Positions 8,826 through 16,082 of a DNA stretch of 64,000 nucleotides are shown piece after piece. The stretch spans positions 30,003 to 94,002 of the forward strand of contig NZ_CYSR01000032.1 in NCBI RefSeq assembly GCF_001458395.1, given 5' to 3'. Position 1 is the first letter of the stretch. Every line of letters begins with the position of its first letter. The notes beneath the pieces were generated by a model, which made no database searches, was not told the DNA's origin, and worked only from the letters and a program-made list of their open reading frames with translations. Source of the stretch: Leisingera aquaemixtae. Its GTDB lineage: Bacteria; Pseudomonadota; Alphaproteobacteria; Rhodobacterales; Rhodobacteraceae. The translations under genes were made by a program, and so were the position numbers.

Positions 8826-9995
8826 ATGGCAAAACGCAAACGGCTTTCCCCGGCACAGGCCGGTTACCTGACGGCGGCGCCCGCGGCCAAACCGGCGCTT
8901 GGCGGCCCGTCCAGTGTGGGGGCTGCGCCGATTGCCCAGGTGGCGTCCGATGCCTCTGCCCAGGCGGCGCTGCAGGAATTGTCCGGCGTGCTGGAAACCG
9001 CCCGCGCCAGGGGGCTGATGATCGAAGAACTGCCGCTGGCGCAGATCGACGAGAACCACCTGGTGCGCGACCGCATCGAACAGGACGAGGAAGAGCTGCA
9101 GTCGCTGATCGCCTCGATCCGCGCCCGCGGCCAGCAGAGCCCGGCCGAAGTGGTGCCGCTGGAGGACAGCTTCGGCGGCCGCACCCATGGCCTCATTTCC
9201 GGCTGGCGCCGCCTGACCGCGCTGAAGCGGCTCTACGCCGAGACTTCAGACCCGAAATTTGCCACCCTCAAGGCGCTGGTGATCAAGCCGGACAGCGCCG
9301 AAGACTCTTATGTGGCGATGGTCGAGGAAAACGAGATCCGGGTGAACCTCTCCCATTACGAGCGCGCCCGGATCGCGGTGCGGGCGTATAAGGAAGGCGT
9401 CTTCACCCGCCGCAAATACGCGCTGCAGGCGCTGTTCGGCAACGCCACCCGCGCCAAGCGCTCCAAGATCGGCAGCTTCGTCACCCTGGTCGAGGCGCTG
9501 GATGCGGTGCTGGTCTACCCCACCGCGATCAGCGAGAAGCTGGGCCTGGCCCTGGTGCGCGAGATCGAGGCGGATGAGGGCTTTGCGGAGCGTGCGAAAC
9601 AGGCGCTGCAGGCCGCCGACCGCTCCAGCCCGGAGGCAGAGCTGGAGGTGCTGACCCGTCTGGTGGAGGCGCCAGCGGAGAAAACGCCCAGGTTAGAGCC
9701 TGATCTCCCCCCTGCCCCGCCGTCCCTGGAACAACTGGCGGCACAGGCCAAGGAGCGGAATGCAGGCCGGGATGCGGACCAGCCCCTGCCCCCGGTGGCG
9801 CCGCTGGTCAAGGGCCCGCGGGTGCGCGGCGCCGGGGACTGGGACGCGGCGATGCCCGGCGAGCGGATCGTTCTGAACGCGCCCCGCGGTGTGCGGCTGA
9901 CCTATACGCCCAGCGAAAAGAAGATCGAAATCAGCGGCGAGGCTGTTGACGCCAGCCTCGCCAAGACGCTGGAGGCCTGGCTGAAAAAGCTCTGA
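8826..9995 (+). CDS. parB: ParB-family centromere-binding protein
   Basis: A 389-residue ParB/Spo0J-type protein. The N-terminal basic tail MAKRKRLSPAQ matches the short arginine-finger region that stimulates ParA. Residues ~65-180 are the ParB nuclease-like domain (LPLAQIDENHLVRDRIEQDE, ISGWRRLTAL, VEENEIRVNLSHYERA). A helix-turn-helix region follows, then a proline-rich linker, and the last ~60 residues form a probable dimerisation domain (GVRLTYTPSEKKIEISGE). It ends 116 bp before parS-like copy 2, its likely binding site. The ATG is preceded by GAAGGACAGG. Confidence 0.9.
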   Translation: MAKRKRLSPAQAGYLTAAPAAKPALGGPSSVGAAPIAQVASDASAQAALQELSGVLETARARGLMIEELPLAQIDENHLVRDRIEQDEEELQSLIASIRARGQQSPAEVVPLEDSFGGRTHGLISGWRRLTALKRLYAETSDPKFATLKALVIKPDSAEDSYVAMVEENEIRVNLSHYERARIAVRAYKEGVFTRRKYALQALFGNATRAKRSKIGSFVTLVEALDAVLVYPTAISEKLGLALVREIEADEGFAERAKQALQAADRSSPEAELEVLTRLVEAPAEKTPRLEPDLPPAPPSLEQLAAQAKERNAGRDADQPLPPVAPLVKGPRVRGAGDWDAAMPGERIVLNAPRGVRLTYTPSEKKIEISGEAVDASLAKTLEAWLKKL

Positions 9996-10011
9996 TCAGA
10001 GCCTGCCGCCT

Positions 10012-10032
10012 TTCATCTTTCCCCAAATACTC
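10012..10032 (-). repeat. 21-bp inverted repeat, right copy
   Basis: Exact reverse complement of 5799-5819, beginning 16 bp after the parB stop and immediately before the parB terminator hairpin. Confidence 0.6.
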
Positions 10033-10043
10033 CCGCCGGAGGC

Positions 10044-10073
10044 AAAGGGCTTTTCCCCGGAAAAGCCCTTTTT
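10044..10073 (+). terminator. Intrinsic terminator of parAB
   Basis: AAAGGGCTTTT, loop CCCCGG, then AAAAGCCCTTT continuing into a T-run: a classic rho-independent terminator 48 bases beyond the parB stop. Confidence 0.8.
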
Positions 10074-10110
10074 AGTGCCTGATATCTGCCTCCGCGGGAG
10101 AGTCTGATTA

Positions 10111-10175
10111 GGTCAGTATGATTGACCAAATGTTTCGCGCGCGAAACATTTGGTCCGAACCGGACCTATTTCCGG
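10111..10175 (-). repeat. parS-like palindromic element, copy 2
   Basis: Inverted copy of the 65-bp element at 5663-5727 with two mismatches. The 32-bp perfect palindrome core is at 10124-10155. It lies between the parB terminator and the ugd stop codon, and with copy 1 it brackets the whole rep-par cassette. Confidence 0.75.
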
Positions 10176-10183
10176 GCGGCCGC

Positions 10184-11494
10184 TCAGGCGCCCCGCCCCA
10201 CCGCCACATAGGTCCGGAAGCCGGCCCGTTTGGCGGTTTTGGGCGAGTAGATGTTGCGCAGGTCCGCCATCCGCGGCACCTCCATCCCGCGCGCCAGTTT
10301 CTTCAGGTCCAGGGCGCGGAACTCGTTCCATTCCGTCAGCAGCACCACCAGGTCGGCGTTCTGCGCCGCCTCGTAAGGGTCCTCCATCCAGGCGACCCCG
10401 GGCAACAGCGCCTCGCCCTCGGCCTGCCCCTGCGGGTCCACCACCCGCACCCGGGCGCCGCCGCCGACCAGCGCCGGCACGATGGTCAGGCTGGGTGCTT
10501 CGCGCATGTCATCGGTGTTGGGCTTGAAGGTGACGCCCAGCACCGCGACGGTCTTGCCGTTGAACGATCCCTCGCAGGCATCGCGCAGCTTCTCCACCAT
10601 CCGGTGCTTCACCTCGTCATTCACGCGCATCACGGTCTCGGTGATGCGCAAGGGGAAGGCATGGTCCTGGCCGATCCGCGCCAGCGCCGCGGTGTCCTTG
10701 GGGAAGCACGACCCGCCGTAGCCGGGGCCTGCGTGCAGGAACTTGTTGCCGATCCGCCCGTCAAAGCCGATGCCGCGGGCGACCTCCTTGACGTCCGCGC
10801 CGACCCGCTCGCACAGACCCGCGATTTCATTGATGAAGGTGATCTTGGCGGCCAGAAACGCATTGGCCGCGTATTTGATCAGCTCGGCCGATTCCAGGTC
10901 GGTGGTCAGGATCGGGAAGTCGCGCAGGTAAAGCGGGCGGTAGATCTCCGCCATCACCTCCGCCGCGCGCTCGTTCTGCACGCCGACCACCACCCGGTCG
11001 GGTTTCATGAAATCCTCGATCGCGGCGCCTTCGCGCAGGAATTCCGGGTTGGAGGCGACGTCGAAGTCTGCCTGCGGATTGGCCCTGGCGATCACCTGCT
11101 GCACCTGCCGGTTGGTGCCCACCGGCACGGTGGATTTGGTCACCACCACCGCGTAGTCCGTCAGCGCTGCGGCGATCTCCTCCGCCGCGGCCATCACATA
11201 GGTGAGGTCGGCATGGCCGTCGCCGCGCCGGGTCGGGGTGCCGACGGCGATGAACACCGCCTCCGCCCCGTCCACCGCCGCCGCCAGATCACCGGTAAAG
11301 CTGAGGCGGCCCGCCTTCACGTTCTTTTCCATCAGCTGATCGAGGCCCGGCTCGTAGATCGGCACCTCCCCCGCCTGCAGCCGGGCGATCTTGCGCGCGT
11401 CCTTGTCGACGCAGACCACGTCATGGCCGAAATCCGAAAAACAGACGCCGGACACCAGACCGACATAGCCGGTGCCAATCATCGCAATGCGCAT
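10184..11494 (-). CDS. ugd: UDP-glucose 6-dehydrogenase
   Basis: Cytoplasmic enzyme oxidising UDP-glucose to UDP-glucuronate with two NAD+, supplying acidic sugar for polysaccharide. Length 436 residues, normal for the family. Visible features are the N-terminal Rossmann motif MIGTGYVGLVSGVCFSDFGH, the active-site cysteine segment GPGYGGSCFPKDTAAL (~residues 255-270) and the C-terminal NAD-type domain beginning VAVLGVTFKPNTDDMREAPS. The start at 11494 is fixed by the Rossmann motif beginning at residue 5 and by AAAAGGG upstream; the frame stays open far upstream but that part is not Ugd-like. It is divergent from the glycosyltransferase at 11827, and the largest palindrome of the window lies between them. 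Confidence 0.95.
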   Translation of the reverse strand: MRIAMIGTGYVGLVSGVCFSDFGHDVVCVDKDARKIARLQAGEVPIYEPGLDQLMEKNVKAGRLSFTGDLAAAVDGAEAVFIAVGTPTRRGDGHADLTYVMAAAEEIAAALTDYAVVVTKSTVPVGTNRQVQQVIARANPQADFDVASNPEFLREGAAIEDFMKPDRVVVGVQNERAAEVMAEIYRPLYLRDFPILTTDLESAELIKYAANAFLAAKITFINEIAGLCERVGADVKEVARGIGFDGRIGNKFLHAGPGYGGSCFPKDTAALARIGQDHAFPLRITETVMRVNDEVKHRMVEKLRDACEGSFNGKTVAVLGVTFKPNTDDMREAPSLTIVPALVGGGARVRVVDPQGQAEGEALLPGVAWMEDPYEAAQNADLVVLLTEWNEFRALDLKKLARGMEVPRMADLRNIYSPKTAKRAGFRTYVAVGRGA

Positions 11495-11633
11495 GGAATA
11501 CCCTTTTCTCAATCCCCGGTGCGGCGGCTTGGCTGCCGCCATTGTCTTGAGACTAGAAGGATATACGCCGCCGGACAGGGCGGGAACCGGTTTTTTGCGC
11601 CCGCCCGGCCCGGGGCGCAGCTGCGGGAGAAGA

Positions 11634-11691
11634 TAGGTCCGCTTCGGACCAAATGTTTCGCGCGCGAAACATTTGGTCCGAAGCGGACCTA
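11634..11691 (+). repeat. 58-bp perfect palindrome with parS-like core, copy 3
   Basis: The core (11647-11678) is identical to the other two 32-bp palindromes. Here the flanks are also symmetrical (TAGGTCCGCTTCG on one side, its complement on the other), giving 58 bp without a mismatch. It sits in the divergent promoter region of ugd and the next glycosyltransferase. It may be a further ParB site and could also affect those promoters. Confidence 0.75.
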
Positions 11692-11826
11692 AATAGCGCG
11701 GCGCGGCCCGCCCGGCCAGGCGCCGCCGCACCGGGCGCAAAGGGTTTGACAGCGCCGGCGATTTATGTGCTTTCGGGGCCGCAGCAGACGACAGGGCCAG
11801 GCCCGCAAGCAGACAGGAGCACCCCG

Positions 11827-12906
11827 GTGAGCACAGCAGAGGCGCGCAGCACAGACATTCCGGCAGCGGCCCCGGCCAGGGCAGCGGCCGGGCGGCTGGT
11901 GGCGGTGGTGGTGACCCACAACCGGCTGGACAAGCTGAAGGCGACGCTGGCGCGGCTGCTGGAGAGCCCGGAGACGGAGCTGGCGGCGGTGGTGGTGGCC
12001 GACAATGCCTCCTCGGACGGAACCGGCGCATGGCTGGCGGCGCAGGACGACCCCAGGCTGGACATTTGCAGCAGCGCCACCAACCGCGGCGGCGCCGGCG
12101 GCTTCGAGATGGGGATGCGCCGGGCGATGGAGCATCACGCCCCCGATTGGCTGGCGGTGATGGATGACGACGGGCGGCCCGCCCCCGGCGGGCTGGCGGC
12201 GTTTCACGCGCTGGCGATGCACCGCCAGCCGGCAGCTGCGGCAGAGGGGGGCGGCTGGGACGCGGTGGCGGCGGCGGTCTATTTCCCGGACGGCCGCATC
12301 TGCGAGATGAACCGCCCCTCGCGCAACCCGTTCTGGCACGGGCGCGAGTTCCTGCGCACCCTGTTCGGCGGCGGCCGCTCCGGCTTTCACGTGCAGCCCT
12401 CGGATTACGAGGGGGCGGGGATGCAGATCGACGTCACCTCTTTTGTGGGCTTCTTCATCTCGGCAGATGCGGTGCGGCGGATCGGCTATCCGGATCCGGA
12501 GCTGTTCATCTATGGCGATGACGGGCTTTACACGCTGGGGCTGACCAAATCGGGCGGCCGGATCGGCTTTGAGCCTTCGGTGCGCTTCGAGCATGACCTG
12601 TCGACCTTCCAGGCCGGGGGCGCGGATGCGCAAAAGGCGGAGGCGGCGCAGCGCGGCCGCTTCGTGCCGCTGTGGAAGGCCTATTACTACCACCGCAACC
12701 TGCTGCTTCTGTACCGGATGGCGGCGGGCTGGCTGTTCTGGCCGGTGCTTCTGGTGATCGTGCCGAAGTGGCTGATGAAGCTGCGCCACCACCGCGGCGG
12801 CCGCCGCGCCTTTGCCCGGCTGATGGGCCATGCCCTGCGCGACGGGCTGCTGCGGCGCACCAGAGTGCCCCATGCCAGGGTGCTGGAGCTGGCAGGCGAC
12901 GGCTGA
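11827..12906 (+). CDS. GT2 family glycosyltransferase (GlfT1-like)
   Basis: A 359-residue GT-A glycosyltransferase. Motifs are AVVVTHNRLDKLKATLARLL at the start of the domain, VVADNASSDGTGAWL, NRGGAGGFEMGMRRAME, the metal-binding WLAVMDDDGRP and the later ELFIYGDDGLYTLGL acid pair. This set resembles galactofuranosyl/rhamnosyl transferases. A hydrophobic segment near the C-terminus (GWLFWPVLLVIVPKWLM) suggests membrane attachment. The GTG at 11827, 7 bases after AGGAG (11815-11819), is preferred; the frame runs upstream through the palindrome, which would make the N-terminus nonsensical. UDP-Galf is the likely donor because glf is in the same island; this is an inference. Confidence 0.85.
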   Translation: MSTAEARSTDIPAAAPARAAAGRLVAVVVTHNRLDKLKATLARLLESPETELAAVVVADNASSDGTGAWLAAQDDPRLDICSSATNRGGAGGFEMGMRRAMEHHAPDWLAVMDDDGRPAPGGLAAFHALAMHRQPAAAAEGGGWDAVAAAVYFPDGRICEMNRPSRNPFWHGREFLRTLFGGGRSGFHVQPSDYEGAGMQIDVTSFVGFFISADAVRRIGYPDPELFIYGDDGLYTLGLTKSGGRIGFEPSVRFEHDLSTFQAGGADAQKAEAAQRGRFVPLWKAYYYHRNLLLLYRMAAGWLFWPVLLVIVPKWLMKLRHHRGGRRAFARLMGHALRDGLLRRTRVPHARVLELAGDG

Positions 12907-12930
12907 GCCGGCGGCGGTCCCGCGCCGCGC

Positions 12931-13776
12931 TCAGCGGTTCAGGATCACCCGGTGGTAGCGGCCCATCAGCAGCAGCCCCAGCGCCAGCAGGGCCAGGCTG
13001 GTGAGCAGCACGTAGGTCACGCTGGCATAGGCGGCGGTATAAGTGGGGTAGAAGCCGGTGCGCATCAGCCCGGTGATATGCATCAGCGGGTTGTACCACA
13101 GGATCTCCTGCGCCAGCGGCGGCAGGTCCTCATAGAGAAAGAGGACGCCGGAGGCGAGGAACAGCGGCCGGGTGATCACCGACCAGGCCACCTCCCACAA
13201 GGGATAAAGCCCCATCAGCACGCAGTTCAGCGTGCCCACCCCAAGGCCCAGCACCATCGCCAGCGCCATCGCCAGCACCGCCGGCGGCAGGTCCAGCACC
13301 GTGCGGCTGTCGATCACCATCAGCGTGCCGGAGAGCAGCAGCAGCGCCATCAGGCTGCCGGTCAGGCTGTTGAGGGCAAACCGCGCCAGAATCGCGTCCA
13401 CCCAGGTCACCGCCGGGAACTGCAGCAGCGGCTTGGAGAAGTTCAGCGCCCGGGCGGTGGTATTGGCAATTGTGTTGTAGAGGTCGAACGCCAGATAGCC
13501 GGTGGCGTAAAACAACAGGAAGCTGGTGCCCAGCGACGGGCTGCGGATCACCAGCGAGAAGCCGAGGCTGAGGAACAGAATGGCCGCCAGCGGCTCAAGA
13601 ATGGCCCAGAGATAGCCGCCGGGGGTGCGGCCGTAGCGGGTCGACATCTCGCGCAGCACCAGCGCCGCGATTGTGCGCAGGCTGGCAAAGCGGCGCGCGC
13701 GGGCGGCGGCGGGCGGCAGGGCGGGCATCTGGGCGGGAGGCAGGGCAGGGGCCGCTGCGGGCGGGGTGCTGGTCAT
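12931..13776 (-). CDS. Capsule polysaccharide ABC transporter permease (KpsM-like)
   Basis: Inner-membrane permease of 281 residues with about six hydrophobic segments (e.g. LWAILEPLAAILFLSLGFSL, SLTGSLMALLLLSGTLMVI, VLAMALAMVLGLGVGTLNCV, YVLLTSLALLALGLLLMGRY). The conserved N-terminal helix LREMSTRYGRTPGGYLWAIL is typical of Wzm/KpsM proteins exporting capsule. A proline/alanine-rich leader of ~40 residues precedes it. The ATG at 13776 is chosen; upstream codons in frame are not family-like. It is divergent from the KpsE-like gene, with only 91 bp between starts, while the ATPase partner is at 15306. Export of a finished or lipid-linked glycan is the expected role. Confidence 0.9.
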   Translation of the reverse strand: MTSTPPAAAPALPPAQMPALPPAAARARRFASLRTIAALVLREMSTRYGRTPGGYLWAILEPLAAILFLSLGFSLVIRSPSLGTSFLLFYATGYLAFDLYNTIANTTARALNFSKPLLQFPAVTWVDAILARFALNSLTGSLMALLLLSGTLMVIDSRTVLDLPPAVLAMALAMVLGLGVGTLNCVLMGLYPLWEVAWSVITRPLFLASGVLFLYEDLPPLAQEILWYNPLMHITGLMRTGFYPTYTAAYASVTYVLLTSLALLALGLLLMGRYHRVILNR

Positions 13777-13867
13777 GAATACCCATTGTGAATATGCGCT
13801 GTGCAGGCGATAATATGAAAGAAAGACGAGGCAATTACAAACGGCTGCAGGCCGGGATAAGCAGATT

Positions 13868-15295
13868 ATGACACAGGATCGCCCGGCGGCGCGCCGGAAG
13901 GCTGCCGCCCACTTCCGCACCGGCCGCAAAAGCTCTGACACATCCGGCCCGGCAGAGGCGGAGGGCAGCGGCCCGGACCGGCCCGCCGCGCCCGGCCGGG
14001 AGGCCGCCAATGTGAAACAGCTGCCCGGCGCGCCGGACCATCAGGACGGTCCGGGCGGCAAGGACGCAGGCAAGAAGCTCCGGAAACTGCGCCGCAAGGT
14101 GCAGAAGGCCGAGGCGGCCCAAGCGGCGCTGGAGGCGCAGATGGCCGGGACCCCGGCCTATCCGGTGGCCCGGCCCGCGCATCTGAAGGGGCGCCATCGC
14201 GGGCTGATCGCCAGTTTCGCAGCCCTGGTGCTGCTGCCGCTGGCGGCGGCGGTGTTTTATCTGTTTGCGGTGGCCGAGGATCAGTTTGCCTCCACCACCG
14301 GCTTCACCGTGCGCAGCCAGGAAAGCTCCAGCGCCAACGACCTCTTGGGCGGGCTGGCCAGTTTCGCCGGCAATTCCACCGCCTCGGACAGCGACATCCT
14401 CTATGAGTTCATCCAGAGCAAGGAGATGGCCGCGGCGGTCAGCAAGCGGGTGGACCTGCGCGCCCATTACAGCCAGCACTGGCCCGGCGACTGGGCATTC
14501 TCGATCTGGCCCGATGCCACCCTGGAGGAACTAGTCTGGTTCTGGCAGCGCATCGCCCGCATCTCCTATGACAGCGGCTCGGGGCTGACCGAGGTGCAGG
14601 TCACCGCCTTTGATCCGCAGACCGCCCAGGCCATTGCCCAGGCCATCATCGAGGAAAGCCAGATCCGCATCAATGCGCTCAACGATCAGGCCCGCGCCGA
14701 TGCGATGCGCTATGCCGAAACCGATCTGGAAGAGGCGGTGGAGCGGCTGAAAGCCGCCCGCGAGGAGCTGACCCGGTTCCGCACCCGCACCCGCATCGTC
14801 GACCCGGAGGCCGATATCCAGGGCCGCATGGGGGTGATGAACAACCTGCAGCAGCAGCTGGCCGAGGCCTTGATCGAATACGACCTGCTGGCCGGCACGG
14901 TGGCGCCGGGCGACGTGCGGCTGAAGCAGGCGCAGCAGCAGATCGGCGTGATCCGCGAGCGCATCAACATCGAGCGCCAGACCTTTGCCTCCAGCAACAC
15001 CGACACCGGCGGCGTCGGCGAGGATTACCCGACGCTGATCTCGGAGTTCGAGCGGCTGACGGTGGACCGGGAGTTTGCCGAGGAAACCTACCGCGCGGCG
15101 CTGACGGCGCTGGAGGCGGCGCGCGACGATGCCGCCCGCCAGAGCCGCTACCTGGCCACCTATATCAATCCGGCCCTGGCCGAGGAGGCGGAATACCCGC
15201 GCCGCTTCGTGCTCAGCGCGCTGGCCGGGCTGTTCCTGCTGCTCACCTGGTCGATCCTGGTGCTGATCTATTACTCGATCCGCGACCGCAGCTGA
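13868..15295 (+). CDS. Capsule export inner-membrane protein (KpsE-like)
   Basis: A 475-residue polysaccharide co-polymerase-type protein. A charged cytoplasmic N-terminus (~1-110) with a short coiled coil (KKLRKLRRKVQKAEAAQAAL) precedes TM1 (LIASFAALVLLPLAAAVFYL). Next are a Wzz-like periplasmic start (TTGFTVRSQESSSANDLLGG) and a long helical region (~270-430). TM2 is near the C-terminus (LSALAGLFLLLTWSILVLIY). It spans the periplasm and connects the ABC transporter to an outer-membrane export protein. It is followed after 10 bp by the ATPase gene, forming an operon. The long N-terminal extension is larger than in E. coli KpsE but common in alphaproteobacteria. Confidence 0.88.
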   Translation: MTQDRPAARRKAAAHFRTGRKSSDTSGPAEAEGSGPDRPAAPGREAANVKQLPGAPDHQDGPGGKDAGKKLRKLRRKVQKAEAAQAALEAQMAGTPAYPVARPAHLKGRHRGLIASFAALVLLPLAAAVFYLFAVAEDQFASTTGFTVRSQESSSANDLLGGLASFAGNSTASDSDILYEFIQSKEMAAAVSKRVDLRAHYSQHWPGDWAFSIWPDATLEELVWFWQRIARISYDSGSGLTEVQVTAFDPQTAQAIAQAIIEESQIRINALNDQARADAMRYAETDLEEAVERLKAAREELTRFRTRTRIVDPEADIQGRMGVMNNLQQQLAEALIEYDLLAGTVAPGDVRLKQAQQQIGVIRERINIERQTFASSNTDTGGVGEDYPTLISEFERLTVDREFAEETYRAALTALEAARDDAARQSRYLATYINPALAEEAEYPRRFVLSALAGLFLLLTWSILVLIYYSIRDRS

Positions 15296-15305
15296 GGAGC
15301 GGGCC

Positions 15306-15959
15306 ATGATCCGGTTCGAGAACCTGACCAAGAGCTTCCGGCTCAAGGGCGAGCGCAAGGTGGTGATCGACAACCTGACCCTGACGCTGCCCGCGGGCAA
15401 GTCGCTGGCGCTTCTGGGCCGCAACGGCGCCGGCAAGTCGACGCTGTTGCAGATCATCGCGGGCACCATGCGCCCCGACTGCGGCCGGGTGGTCAGCGAT
15501 GGCACCATCTCCTGGCCGGTGGGGCTGGGCGGCTCCTTCCACCGCGAGCTGACCGGGGCGGAGAACGTCCGCTTCATCGCCCGGATCTATGGCGTCGATA
15601 CCGATGACCTGGTGAATTTCGTCGAGGAGTTTGCCGAGCTGGGCAAATTCTACCACATGCCGGTGCGCAGCTATTCCTCCGGCATGAAGTCGCGGCTGAC
15701 CTTCGGCGCTTCGATGGGGATCCGTTTCGACACCTATCTGGTCGACGAGGTGACCGCGGTGGGCGACCGCGCCTTCCGCCGCAAGAGCCGCGCGGTCTTT
15801 GCCGACCGGATGAAGCATTCCAGCGCCATTATGGTCAACCACTCGATGAACCAGGTGCGCCAGTTCTGCAATGCGGGCCTGGTGCTGGAACACGGCAGGA
15901 TCCGCTATTTCGAGGACCTCGATGAGGCGATCGAGGTGCATGAGGCGATGCTGGACTAG
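15306..15959 (+). CDS. Capsule polysaccharide ABC transporter ATPase (KpsT-like)
   Basis: A 217-residue ABC ATPase pairing with the KpsM-like permease. Walker A LLGRNGAGKSTLLQIIAG sits near residues 36-53. The signature SYSSGMKSRLTFGASMG is the SSGM variant typical of KpsT/Wzt, and Walker B is YLVDEVTAVGD. There is no C-terminal carbohydrate-binding extension, so it is the KpsT rather than the long Wzt type. The ATG follows GAGGAGCGGGCC closely behind the KpsE stop. Confidence 0.93.
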   Translation: MIRFENLTKSFRLKGERKVVIDNLTLTLPAGKSLALLGRNGAGKSTLLQIIAGTMRPDCGRVVSDGTISWPVGLGGSFHRELTGAENVRFIARIYGVDTDDLVNFVEEFAELGKFYHMPVRSYSSGMKSRLTFGASMGIRFDTYLVDEVTAVGDRAFRRKSRAVFADRMKHSSAIMVNHSMNQVRQFCNAGLVLEHGRIRYFEDLDEAIEVHEAMLD

Positions 15960-16082
15960 CGCTCAGGCGGCGCGGGCGCGGGAATCTGAAGCGGGGCGGC
16001 AAAGAGGAATTTATTTCCGCTGCCAGCTCCAGTATGCAGCCCCCAGTGATGATTGCAGGTGCCGGGCAAAGGAGTTTTACCG

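Noticed and set aside
7116..9188. Antisense open frame of 690 codons over parA and the start of parB
   Set aside because: Shadow frame; composition unlike a protein, and it runs through the origin region.
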